NCBI RefSeq assembly: GCF_001691415.1
Contig: NZ_LRRR01000003.1
Span: forward strand, 205,818 to 269,817
Direction: 5' to 3'
Length of the DNA stretch: 64,000 nucleotides
From: Pararhodobacter sp. CCB-MM2
GTDB taxonomy: Bacteria; Pseudomonadota; Alphaproteobacteria; Rhodobacterales; Rhodobacteraceae
Made by a program: the position numbers and the translations under genes. Shown here in pieces: positions 43,955 to 52,331 of the stretch. Position 1 is the stretch's first letter. Every line of letters begins with the position of its first letter. Under the pieces are notes generated by a model, which saw nothing but the letters and a program-made list of their open reading frames with translations, searched no databases and had not been told where the DNA came from.

Positions 43955-46345
43955 TCAGAGGCGAAGGTCGAGGGAATCGCGGGCGCCGAGGCGCTGCGCG
44001 GGTTGCGAGGGCGCGCTGGGCGCCGATCCTTGGGTGTCGGTGGCGCGGGTGGACAGGAAGCTGCCCCCCTCGCCGCCGCGTTGAGCGTTCGAGTTCTGAT
44101 TCTGCGCGCCGGTCCATCCCTGGTCCTGCGTGCCTTGCCCGGAGAAGCGCAGCGTCAGGTTCTCATGCCCCATGTTGCGCAGGTCCTGTTCCAGCGCGGC
44201 GATATGCCGGCGCATCAGGTCGAGGGTCTCAGGGCGATCGGCCTGCACCAGCAGCACGCTTGCGTTGTCCTGTGTGACGAGCCGGAGGCGAACCTGTCCC
44301 AACTCATCGGGATCAAGCCGCAGATCGAAGCCACCGTTGGCGGCTTTCACGGCATCCGGGCCCTCAAGGTGAGCGCCGATCTGGCTGGCGATCTGGCGGG
44401 CAGTTTCGGCGCCAGGGGCGGGGCGGGCAGCGGAGGCATCGCTGCGCTGTGCGCCTTCGTTGCGCGACAGGGTTTCGACGGCGACCCGGTCGGTGTCCAC
44501 GCGGCCCGAATCGCCGGTCTGCTCGGCTTGCAGCGCCGTCTTCTCGGCCAGCTCACCGACAACCAGCTCAGGGCGGTCCGTGGCGGCAGCTTGAAGCGGT
44601 TTGGCGCTGGTCGTCGCCGGCGTCGGGCGCATTGCCGGTGCCTCGACCGGAGCATGCGCCGCTTCCGCCCTCGGTCCGCGGGGGGCAGCGACCAGCGCTG
44701 CGGACGGGCCGACAGCGGTCATCGTGGCGGCTGGCAGGTTCGTTTGGGGAGATGCCGGCATGAGGGTGCCGTCACCGTCGATGACCGGAAGGCCCGACTC
44801 CGTGCTTTGAGCGCCGAGCGGCGCTGCACCTGCCGCCATGGGGTTGAGCGCGGTTTCCGTTGCGCTGGCGGCTTTCTGACCGCCGGTGGCGCTGACAGCT
44901 TCAGCGGCTGGCGCCGGTGCGCTCATCGCCCGCATGGTCATGTAGGCATCGCGGCGCGGGCCAGGGATGTCCCTCGCACCCAAGTCCGTCTGGGTGTCCT
45001 TGGTGTCGGAGGCGAACTTGTTGAGAGCCTGCGCAGATGGGGTCATCCCGGTCGCAAGCAAGGTCTGCTGCGCAACGGCGGCTGCGCGCGGGGAATCAGC
45101 TGGTACCATCGTGATTGTGGCGCGCAGCTCTCGCGCAACTTTCAGAGCGATTCCCTCAGTTGAAGGAGAGGGCTGTGCGACCGACACGGAGGGTTGTGCG
45201 GTCGGCGTTACCTCGGAAGCGGCCGACATGGCGGGCTGCGCGATGGGTTGCCCCGTCGCGCCGACTTGCGCCGTGGCGCCAGCTGCCGGCGCTGCGGGAC
45301 GCGCAGAATCAACCGGCTGCTGCGTCGAAGCGGCAGCGTTCAGCGACATATCCACGTTGCGCGATTGGTTGGCGCGGTTGCCACTATCCACCGCTGCCGG
45401 AGTTGCAACGGTAGCGGTCGAAAGCGTCTGGGCACTCATTTCCGTCGGATCGGCCGGCATGCCGTTCCCTGTGCCGGAGAGCGCCGGTTCCGCTGGCACC
45501 TGCGGTGCCACATCTGCGGGGAGGACGGTGGGTCGCGACGAGTCGGCCCGTTCGTTGAACATCGGCAGGCCGCTGAGCGAGAAACGTCCTTGGAACATCG
45601 CGTCGGCTGCCGGAACGCGGGCCGAAGCGGTGCGTTCCCCCCCCTCGCTGCGCTGATCTGAGCGCCCCGTGGATGCCTCCGCGGACATTTGGCGTCCCGG
45701 GGTGGCAGGTGCGGGACCGTCAGGCGCATCAATGGGGGCAGCGTCCGGCAGACTCTCGGTTGCAGCGGGGAGCGCGCTGGCGACGGTGCCCTCATCGGCC
45801 ACCGGTTGCGGGCTGTCCGCCCCGTCAGGGCTTTCCGCCAGCGTGAGGAATTCTTCGTAGCCAGTGAAGGGCGTCGCCAGAGCCGCCAGCGCATTCTCGT
45901 CCATCGGTTCTGCGACCGATTCGCGGTGCTTGTTCGTTCCGACCGCTGCGGTCTTCTCGACATCCCGGCCCGCGTGCTCTTCGGCAGCTGGCTGCTCGCG
46001 AGAGGCGGCATCATCTGCGGCCTCGATGGCAACGCCGTCGGATTCCGTCGGACCCTCAGCAACGACAGTGGCGGCCTGATCGGCCGTCGGATCGGCCGAC
46101 TCTTCTTCGGTCTTATTGTTTGATTTTGTGGACTTTTCCGGTGCGCTGCCGGTTTCCATCTGAGGCTCTTCGCTGGATTGTCGCTGCGCCTCTTTCTCAG
46201 CCAACCGGGCGAAGACGCTCCCGAAACTGGGACCGTCGCGTTTTGCGCCATCGTCGCTGGCCGGGGTCACGGCGCGAGGGGCAGCCGTGCTCGTGGACAG
46301 GGCAAAGAGGGTCGTCTGCTTCTCGGCATTTGCGGCGGGCAACAT
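43955..46345 (-). CDS. fliK: Flagellar hook-length control protein FliK
   Basis: A 796-residue protein, about twice the length of enteric FliK. The N-terminal and central 640 residues are low-complexity (Ala, Pro, Thr, Glu, Ser), the molecular-ruler part. The C-terminal Flg_hook domain (about 670-760) is clear: GGFDLRLDPDELGQVRLRLV, VLLVQADRPETLDLMRRHI, ALEQDLRNMGHENLTLRFSG. The start at ATG 46345 has GGAGG upstream. It is coupled to flgD and divergent from the rod-binding gene over a 100-bp region. The length is a real feature, as the frame is unbroken. Confidence 0.92.
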   Translation of the reverse strand: MLPAANAEKQTTLFALSTSTAAPRAVTPASDDGAKRDGPSFGSVFARLAEKEAQRQSSEEPQMETGSAPEKSTKSNNKTEEESADPTADQAATVVAEGPTESDGVAIEAADDAASREQPAAEEHAGRDVEKTAAVGTNKHRESVAEPMDENALAALATPFTGYEEFLTLAESPDGADSPQPVADEGTVASALPAATESLPDAAPIDAPDGPAPATPGRQMSAEASTGRSDQRSEGGERTASARVPAADAMFQGRFSLSGLPMFNERADSSRPTVLPADVAPQVPAEPALSGTGNGMPADPTEMSAQTLSTATVATPAAVDSGNRANQSRNVDMSLNAAASTQQPVDSARPAAPAAGATAQVGATGQPIAQPAMSAASEVTPTAQPSVSVAQPSPSTEGIALKVARELRATITMVPADSPRAAAVAQQTLLATGMTPSAQALNKFASDTKDTQTDLGARDIPGPRRDAYMTMRAMSAPAPAAEAVSATGGQKAASATETALNPMAAGAAPLGAQSTESGLPVIDGDGTLMPASPQTNLPAATMTAVGPSAALVAAPRGPRAEAAHAPVEAPAMRPTPATTSAKPLQAAATDRPELVVGELAEKTALQAEQTGDSGRVDTDRVAVETLSRNEGAQRSDASAARPAPGAETARQIASQIGAHLEGPDAVKAANGGFDLRLDPDELGQVRLRLVTQDNASVLLVQADRPETLDLMRRHIAALEQDLRNMGHENLTLRFSGQGTQDQGWTGAQNQNSNAQRGGEGGSFLSTRATDTQGSAPSAPSQPAQRLGARDSLDLRL

Positions 46346-46445
46346 CCCGGGCCTCCCTTCTGGAATGCTCCAGACCTAGCAGCCGTTGGTTACCGCTTCT
46401 TTACCGCGGCCTGTCACCTTGGCCTGATCGTATCCGGAGGCATTC

Positions 46446-46805
46446 ATGACCATCCAATCCGTTCCGACGCCCCTTGCGTCCACCCTCGCGGCACGCGCCC
46501 CGGGGGCGACGGCGCTGCCCCAGGCGCCCGACCCGATCCGCCAAAGCGCGGAGGCCCTCGAATCGGCGTTCCTCGCTGAGATGTTCAAGGCCGCCGACCT
46601 TTTCCGCCCCACGGAAGGCATCGGCAGCGGCGGGGAGGGGGAAGAACAATTCTCGTCCTTCCTGGCCGACGAGCAGGCCCGCGCGCTGGTCGCTCGCGGC
46701 GGCCTCGGTTTGGCCGATTCGATCGAATCCGCGTTGCGTCTGCGTGCCCAAGGCCACGCTGCGGGCGCGGCGACTCAACCCGAAATCGACGGAGGCGCGG
46801 CATGA
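46446..46805 (+). CDS. FlgJ-type rod-binding protein
   Basis: A 119-residue protein containing only the N-terminal rod-binding domain of FlgJ (AEALESAFLAEMFKAADLFR, then EQFSSFLADEQARALVARGG). The C-terminal muramidase domain of enteric FlgJ is absent, as in other alphaproteobacteria, where a separate lytic transglycosylase does that work. ATG 46446 has GGAGG upstream. Its stop overlaps flgN by 4 bp. Confidence 0.88.
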   Translation: MTIQSVPTPLASTLAARAPGATALPQAPDPIRQSAEALESAFLAEMFKAADLFRPTEGIGSGGEGEEQFSSFLADEQARALVARGGLGLADSIESALRLRAQGHAAGAATQPEIDGGAA

Positions 46806-47155
46806 CCCGCAGCGATCTGAAACGACTGGTGGCACTTCTCAAGGCCGAACAAAGCGCGCTGTCGCGTGGGGATCTCGCCCGGCTTGAGAAGCTGGCGCCG
46901 CGCAAGTTGACCTTGCTTGACCGGCTTGAAGGCGGCGCGGTGCCCGACAATGCGCTGGACAAATCGCTGGCCCGCCAGGTGCACGAGGCTGCCAGCCGCA
47001 ACGCCCGTTTGTTCGAGGCTGCCATTGCAGGGATCCGCGACGCCCGGCGTTTGCTGACCTCTGCGCGTGAGCGGGGCCGCGGTCAGACCTACGGCCGTAA
47101 TGGCACGCGTGAGGCGCTCGATCCGCCTACGGGCAGCCTGCACAAACGCTACTGA
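46802..47155 (+). CDS. flgN: FlgN-like flagellar chaperone
   Basis: A 117-residue helical protein (MTRSDLKRLVALLKAEQSAL, long helices, then GQTYGRNGTREAL near the C-terminus, the pattern of FlgN proteins). FlgN is the export chaperone for the hook-filament junction proteins FlgK and FlgL. It is coupled to the rod-binding gene. Homology is low in this family, so the assignment rests on size, helicity, the TYG motif and context. Confidence 0.75.
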   Translation: MTRSDLKRLVALLKAEQSALSRGDLARLEKLAPRKLTLLDRLEGGAVPDNALDKSLARQVHEAASRNARLFEAAIAGIRDARRLLTSARERGRGQTYGRNGTREALDPPTGSLHKRY

Positions 47156-47422
47156 CCTTGGGGCGGGCGCGTCCTCCGCGCCGTCCCGAGATCTATAAAA
47201 CTGTTCCTATTTGCGAGTAAAATTAACCAATTACCGGTGACTGCGAGAAGAACGAGCAAGGGCTTATTAAGGAATCTCGCAGAAAGTGTCCTAGCACCAC
47301 AGAGGTGGCGCGCCACTCCGGAAAAGCGGAAGGGCGCAGGTCCAGAAGGGGCTTGGTCGCCGTCGCAAGGCGGCATTCAAAATCCGGCGCGGAATGCGCC
47401 ATGCAATGACAAGGGAAAATCC

Positions 47423-48700
47423 ATGTCCTCGATTCTGACCAACAATACCGCCATGGTTGCTCTTCAGACCCTGAAGAGCATCAACTCGAACATGGCGGCC
47501 ACCCAAAACGAAATCTCGACCGGTAAGTCGGTTTCGTCGGCCAAGCAGAATTCGGCCGTTTGGGCGATCTCCAAGACCATGGAATCGGACGTCAAAGGCT
47601 TCAAGGGCATCTCTGATTCGCTCGCCCTGGGCTCGTCGACGGTTTCGGTTGCGCGTTCGGCCGCTGAGCAGGTCACCGACCTGATGACCGAAATCAAGGG
47701 CAAGATCGTGTCCGCCCAGGAATCGAACGTTGATCGGGACAAGATCCAGAAAGACGTCGTTGCCCTGCGTGACCAGATCTCGACCATCGTGGGCTCGGCT
47801 CAGTTCAACGGTCTGAACCTGCTGACGAACCGCGAAGGCGGCGCGACGGTCGCTCAGATCGTCGGCAACACCGGCGCTGGTGCTGGCGTTATGGGTTCGG
47901 GCAGCGTGGACATCCTCGCCTCGCTCGATCGTGACGCCAACGGCTCCGTGTCGGCCTCGTCGATCTCGGCTTCGAAAGCTGACCTCGGCACCCAGGCGTC
48001 GACTGCCGGTACCGGCACCGACCTGGCGGCAACTGCCTTCACGGGCGCTGGCGCCATCGCCGCGGGTGCGACCGGGACGATGACCGTCGTCGGTGATACC
48101 ACCACCGCTGCGCGTGCAGGCAACCGTGTGATCGCCGGTGACGGCTACACCATCGGTGGTCTGACCGGCGTGACCGGTACCGTTCGCTACGTTGCCCGTG
48201 ACGGCGACACCGTGAACGATATCGCCAAAGGTCTGGCCGATATGCTGAACTTCCAGGCTGAGAAGTCCGGCATTGCCATCACTGCCACGGTTTCGGGCGG
48301 TGCTCTGAGCATCACCAACGGCACCTCGGCGGGCATCACCACCACCTCGACGCTGAACACCGGCGGCACGGCTGGTGGCGGTCTGGAGATCCTGTCCCAG
48401 CTCGACGTTTCGACCGAGCAGGGTGCAAAAGCGGCACTCGCCAGCATCGAGGGTCTGACCCAAACCGCCGTCAGCGCTGCCGCTGACTTCGGTTCGGTTC
48501 AAGGCCGCATCGAGATCCAGGCCGAGTATGTCGACAGCCTGATGAGCTCGATGAAGTCGGGTATCGGATCGCTGGTCGACGCCGACATGGAAGAGACCTC
48601 GGCGCGCCTGCAAGCGCTCCAGGTTCAACAGCAGCTGGGCGTGCAGGCACTCTCGATCGCCAACCAGGCGCCGCAGAGCATCCTGTCGCTGTTCCGCTAA
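47423..48700 (+). CDS. fliC: Flagellin
   Basis: 425 residues. D0/D1 N-terminal part: MSSILTNNTAMVALQTLKSI, SAKQNSAVWAISKTMESDVK, and KDVVALRDQISTIVGSAQFN. The variable centre (about 145-345) is Gly/Ala/Thr-rich and contains a Flagellin_IN-like segment (YVARDGDTVNDIAKGLADML, then ITATVSGGALSITNGTSAG). C-terminal D1/D0: QLGVQALSIANQAPQSILSL, ending LFR. ATG 47423 follows AAGGGA. It has its own upstream region of 267 bp with an AT-rich stretch (47192-47235) and is followed by a hairpin before flaF. Confidence 0.96.
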   Translation: MSSILTNNTAMVALQTLKSINSNMAATQNEISTGKSVSSAKQNSAVWAISKTMESDVKGFKGISDSLALGSSTVSVARSAAEQVTDLMTEIKGKIVSAQESNVDRDKIQKDVVALRDQISTIVGSAQFNGLNLLTNREGGATVAQIVGNTGAGAGVMGSGSVDILASLDRDANGSVSASSISASKADLGTQASTAGTGTDLAATAFTGAGAIAAGATGTMTVVGDTTTAARAGNRVIAGDGYTIGGLTGVTGTVRYVARDGDTVNDIAKGLADMLNFQAEKSGIAITATVSGGALSITNGTSAGITTTSTLNTGGTAGGGLEILSQLDVSTEQGAKAALASIEGLTQTAVSAAADFGSVQGRIEIQAEYVDSLMSSMKSGIGSLVDADMEETSARLQALQVQQQLGVQALSIANQAPQSILSLFR

Positions 48701-48707
48701 AGGCCTC

Positions 48708-48733
48708 GGGTCGGGGCCCTTTGGCCCCGACCC
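48708..48733 (+). terminator. Hairpin after the flagellin gene
   Basis: A perfect 11-bp stem, GGGTCGGGGCC (48708-48718) and GGCCCCGACCC (48723-48733), 4-nt loop, no T-tract. Probably partial termination or 3'-end stabilisation of abundant flagellin mRNA, with read-through to flaF. Confidence 0.7.
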
Positions 48734-48773
48734 ACCCTACTCCCATGACTTCGCACCATGATGAGGCCTTGAA

Positions 48774-49154
48774 ATGAGCTACGCTGCCCACGCCCGTACC
48801 AGCTACGGACACTCCAACGCCCAGGCAATCAAGACGCCCCGGGATATCGAATATGAAGTGATGGCCCGGATTACCGGTCGCATCCAATCTCACCTGCCCA
48901 AGCCAGGTGAACGCGTCAGTGGCGCCTTGGCGGAAGCACTGAACGAAAACCGTCGTCTTTGGGCCTCGTTCGCCACGGACCTGGCGCATCCTGACAACGG
49001 TTTGCCTCAAGACCTGCGGGGGCGCCTTTTCTATCTCGCTGAGTTTACCATGAAGCACACTGCCCAAGTGTTGCTCGGTAAGGCGTCTGCTGCGGTCTTG
49101 GCAGAGATCAACATGGCCGTCATGCGCGGTCTTCGTGGACAGGGGGCACGCTGA
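48774..49154 (+). CDS. flaF: Flagellar biosynthesis regulator FlaF
   Basis: A 126-residue protein: SNAQAIKTPRDIEYEVMARI, then ALAEALNENRRLWASFATDL and PQDLRGRLFYLAEFTMKHTA. FlaF is needed for flagellin production and secretion and works with FlbT in coupling flagellin translation to assembly in alphaproteobacteria. It is downstream of flagellin and shares one base with flbT (TGATG). Confidence 0.93.
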   Translation: MSYAAHARTSYGHSNAQAIKTPRDIEYEVMARITGRIQSHLPKPGERVSGALAEALNENRRLWASFATDLAHPDNGLPQDLRGRLFYLAEFTMKHTAQVLLGKASAAVLAEINMAVMRGLRGQGAR

Positions 49155-49561
49155 TGTCCGGTCTGATTCTGAAACTCGCGCCGCACGAGCGTGTGCTTAT
49201 CAATGGGGCTGTGATCGAGAACGGCGAACGTCGTAGCCGCCTTTCGATTGTTACCCCGAATGCCAACATTCTCCGCTTGCGGGACGCGATCCATCCGGGT
49301 GAGGTCAGTACTCCTGTGCGTCGCGTCGCCTACATCGCGCAATTGGTGCTTTCGGGTGATGTTGAGCCTGACGACGCCGAGCCTCAGCTGTTGCGCGGAA
49401 TCGAGCAGTTGAGCCAAGTTCTGACGGACACCGATAGCCGCCAGCTCTTGGATAAAGCGTCGCGCTCTGTGCTGGATCGAGAGTTCTACCCTGCTATGCG
49501 CCATTTGCGTGCCCTGCTTCCGAGAGAGGAGCGGCTGTTCGCGGCCGCAGGACGCCAATGA
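49154..49561 (+). CDS. flbT: Flagellar biosynthesis repressor FlbT
   Basis: A 135-residue FlbT protein: SGLILKLAPHERVLINGAVI, then NANILRLRDAIHPGEVSTPV and RRVAYIAQLVLSGDVEP. FlbT binds the 5' end of flagellin mRNA and promotes its decay until the hook is complete (known from Caulobacter). It is coupled to flaF upstream and to the DUF1217 gene downstream (ATGA). Confidence 0.95.
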   Translation: MSGLILKLAPHERVLINGAVIENGERRSRLSIVTPNANILRLRDAIHPGEVSTPVRRVAYIAQLVLSGDVEPDDAEPQLLRGIEQLSQVLTDTDSRQLLDKASRSVLDREFYPAMRHLRALLPREERLFAAAGRQ

Positions 49562-50382
49562 GCTTTCAGCCGATCCTTCCTCTCGATGGCTACGTCGGAT
49601 GGCGTTTCCTGCAAAAGACCCTGGACAAGCAGCAAGCGGCTCACGCCGCTTCGCCGGCCAACCAGCGGGATGAAGATTACTTCCGCGAGAATATCGGGAA
49701 GATTAAATCTGCAGAGGAGTTAGTGAAGGATCGGCGCCTTCTCAGTGTTGCTTTGACGGCTTACGGCCTGGAAGACGACCTGCCCAATAAGGCCTATATT
49801 CAGAAAGTCTTGGAAAGCTCCGCCAAAGAAGACGGGAGCTTCGTGAACAGGCTGGCCGACAAAAGGTACAAGGCACTCAATCAGGCGTTTGGATTCGGGG
49901 ACGCCTATATGCCATGGAACCAATTTGAAGGTTTCGCGGACAAGGTTCTTGGTTCGTTTGAGAGCCGGTCCTTCGAAATTGCGGTCGGTGAACAAAGCGA
50001 ATCGATGCGCCTGGCCCTCTCTCTTGAGCGGGAACTACCGGCACTGGCAGAGCAGAATAGCTCTGAGAACACGCGATGGTTCACTATACTTGGGACGCCA
50101 TCCATGCGGTCGGTGTTTGAGACAGCATTCATGCTGCCGAGCAGTTTCGGGACCTTGGATCTTGATCGTCAGGTCGAGATTATGAAAGAGAGAACCGAAA
50201 AGTTGACTGGCTCTAGCAGTGTTGAACAATTCAAGGACCCTGAAGCGCTTGAAAAATTGATTAAGCGATACTTCCTTGCTGAGCAGGTCCAAGAAATTCA
50301 GTCGAACCAAATAACCAACAACACTGCTTTGACGATGCTGCAGCAAGGGCAGGCATCGCTCCGTTCCTTTCTGGGGCGTTAA
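49558..50382 (+). CDS. DUF1217 flagellar-associated protein
   Basis: A 274-residue protein with the DUF1217 pattern: YVGWRFLQKTLDKQQAAHAA, DYFRENIGKIKSAEELVKDR, LLSVALTAYGLEDDLPNKAY, then FVNRLADKRYKALNQAFGFG and RYFLAEQVQEIQSNQITNNT. DUF1217 genes are found in rhodobacteral and rhizobial flagellar clusters; the function is not settled. Codons are visibly more AT-rich than in neighbours (many AAA, GAA, TTG and ATT codons toward the 3' end), which may reflect transfer or relaxed selection next to the IS remnants. Confidence 0.88.
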   Translation: MSFQPILPLDGYVGWRFLQKTLDKQQAAHAASPANQRDEDYFRENIGKIKSAEELVKDRRLLSVALTAYGLEDDLPNKAYIQKVLESSAKEDGSFVNRLADKRYKALNQAFGFGDAYMPWNQFEGFADKVLGSFESRSFEIAVGEQSESMRLALSLERELPALAEQNSSENTRWFTILGTPSMRSVFETAFMLPSSFGTLDLDRQVEIMKERTEKLTGSSSVEQFKDPEALEKLIKRYFLAEQVQEIQSNQITNNTALTMLQQGQASLRSFLGR

Positions 50383-50536
50383 GGCTTATTAGGGTAATCC
50401 TTTACGCCTTTGACGGCGTAATTTGCCAAAGCGGCAGTGCCAATTGCGTGCTCGACCCCTTCGGGATCACGCCACTAAATCAGACTGTCGATTTTTCTGA
50501 GCTACGCCGCTTCTGTCGGACAGGATATGGATTAGT

Positions 50537-50652
50537 TTAAGCTGCTCCTCGCGCCTGCTGATCCGGTTGGTTGATATCATTTCTCTGCCTGTAGACCGGG
50601 GCCGGAGGCTGACCGGTCAGTGCTGAATGCGGGTGCTGGTGGTCGTTGAAGT
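50537..50652 (-). mobile_element. C-terminal remnant of an IS3/IS481-type transposase
   Basis: The minus strand reads NFNDHQHPHSALTGQPPAPV, then YRQRNDINQPDQQARGAA and a stop at 50537. This is the typical end of rve-domain transposases (…PHSALGGQPPAxVY…QPDQQ…A). A stop stands directly before it, and the rest of the gene is missing. Confidence 0.7.
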
Positions 50653-50816
50653 TCATTCATTTCCGGATGGCCGTCTTTGTTTCCGAACCGTTTTTTCAGT
50701 CATGCAGGTAGACACACTCGTGTGTCAGGGTGCGCCCAGCCTCTCTATGAAGATGGTGTCTGAATAGCCCCACGCTTCGTGGACGCCTTCTTCGCTAGTC
50801 TTGAGGCAAGGAGGCC

Positions 50817-51365
50817 ATGATGAGCAGCAGCAAGCTCAGCGACGAGGTTGAGTGGGACGCGCCCGCGCAGTTCACCGACCGGGGCTACCGGGTCAGGGAA
50901 GTGGCGGAGTGGCTCGGGGGCGTCGCGTCTTCGCTCTTCGCCTGGAAGAAGAAGTCTGTGCAGGCGTCATCCGGCGACGCGGAGAAAGATGCCGAGATCC
51001 GGCGCCTGAAGAAAGTATTGGCGCAGGCCTCGGAAGAGCGTGACATCCTAAGAAAGGAAGAGGCTTGTCCGCCATCGGTTCGAGGAGGATGGCGAGTGAT
51101 ATCACCTGCATTCGCGCGCGGGAGGGCTTCACTTACCTCGCCGTTGTCATCGACCCTCTGCGGTCTCGCCGAAGAGCATCTTCAACCTCCTCAAGCGCGA
51201 GCAGATCAGAAGACAACCGTGCCGAACTCGTGAGGAGACACGGCAGGACGCGTTCGGCCCCATCAAGATGCTCAGCAACCCGAAGCGCAAGCACGCCTGG
51301 AAGGGAGTGCTGTCGCCCGTCGACATCAATCGACAGCAGACACTGAGGCACAAAGGCGTGTCAAC
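50817..51365 (+). mobile_element. Degenerate IS3 family element (orfA plus pieces of orfB)
   Basis: The plus strand starts with a near-complete IS3 OrfA (DRGYRVREVAEWLGG, LFAWKKKSVQASSGDAEKDA, EIRRLKKVLAQASEERDILR). A piece of the OrfB DDE core follows in another frame (51095-51170, SDITCIRAREGFTYLAVVID with the first catalytic Asp region). From about 51176, in a third frame, comes the OrfB C-terminus (IFNLLKREQIRRQPCRTREE, then NPKRKHAWKGVLSPVDINRQ). Most of the integrase core is deleted, so it cannot transpose. The OrfA start GTG/ATG near 50817 has AGGAGG upstream. Confidence 0.85.
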
Positions 51366-51487
51366 AACGCGGGGCAATTCAGGGCGGTGGTCTCTGACAA
51401 ACCTGACCATCAGAGCAGGCTTCGCTGCAACCTCTGCCGGTTGTTCAAGGGCGAGAGCTCACGCAGGGTATCGGGGCGCGTTCCCAC

Positions 51488-51514
51488 AAAAAAGGCCGCG
51501 GTACACCGCGGCCT
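51488..51514 (-). terminator. Terminator of the sdh operon
   Basis: AGGCCGCGGT (51493-51502) pairs with ACCGCGGCCT (51505-51514); on the minus strand a run of T follows. It lies 25-51 bp beyond the sdhB stop. Confidence 0.9.
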
Positions 51515-51538
51515 CCTTAGTCTTTGATGTTATGGGGA

Positions 51539-52318
51539 TCAGACGACCCGCTCGACCATCATCTTTTTGATCTCGGCGATTGCCTTGGCGGGGTTCAAAC
51601 CCTTCGGGCAGGTCGAGGTGCAGTTCATGATCGTGTGGCAGCGGTACAGCTTGAACGGGTCATGCAGACCGTCCAGACGCTCGCCAGTGTATTCGTCACG
51701 CGAATCGATGATCCAGCGATAGGCGTGCAGCAGCGCGGCCGGGCCGAGGTAGCGATCGCCATTCCACCAGTAGCTCGGGCACGAGGTCGAGCAGCAGGCG
51801 CACATCACGCATTCATAGAGACCGTCGAGCTTCTCACGATCCTCGATCGACTGCTTCCATTCCTTGGCCGGAGTGTTCGACTTGGTTTCCAGCCACGGCA
51901 TGATCGACTCATGCTGGGTGTAGAAATGCGTCAGGTCCGGGATCAGGTCCTTCACCACCGGCATATGCGGCAGCGGGTAGATCTTCACGTCGCCCTTGAT
52001 CTCGTCCATGCCGAAGATACAGGCGAGCGTGTTACGCCCGTCGATATTCATCGCGCAGGAGCCGCAGATCCCCTCGCGGCACGAACGCCGGAAGGTCAGG
52101 GTCGGGTCGATCTCGTTCTTGATCTTGATCAGCGCGTCCAGAACCATCGGGCCGCAGCTGTCCATGTCGACGAAATAGGTGTCGACACGGGGGTTTTCAC
52201 CGTCATCAGGCGACCAGCGGTAGATGCGGAAGGTGCGCAGATTGGTGGCACCCGCCGGCTTCGGCCAGGTCTTGCCGGTGCGGATCGTCGAGTTTTTCGG
52301 GAGCGTGAGTTGTACCAT
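51539..52318 (-). CDS. sdhB: Succinate dehydrogenase iron-sulfur subunit
   Basis: A 259-residue subunit that carries electrons from FAD to quinone. The [2Fe-2S] ligands lie in [18 protein letters not shown] with a further Cys in LACIF. The [4Fe-4S] and [3Fe-4S] clusters are bound by [17 protein letters not shown] and the later [18 protein letters not shown]. Length is normal. It is the last gene of the order sdhC-sdhD-sdhA-sdhB, with 13 bp to sdhA. Confidence 0.98.
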   Translation of the reverse strand: MVQLTLPKNSTIRTGKTWPKPAGATNLRTFRIYRWSPDDGENPRVDTYFVDMDSCGPMVLDALIKIKNEIDPTLTFRRSCREGICGSCAMNIDGRNTLACIFGMDEIKGDVKIYPLPHMPVVKDLIPDLTHFYTQHESIMPWLETKSNTPAKEWKQSIEDREKLDGLYECVMCACCSTSCPSYWWNGDRYLGPAALLHAYRWIIDSRDEYTGERLDGLHDPFKLYRCHTIMNCTSTCPKGLNPAKAIAEIKKMMVERVV

Positions 52319-52331
52319 TGCCTAGCCCTCC

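Noticed and set aside
47192..47235. FliA-type (sigma-28) promoter before flagellin
   Set aside because: A TAAA with a roughly right spacing exists, but the -10 part does not match GCCGATAA well enough to call.
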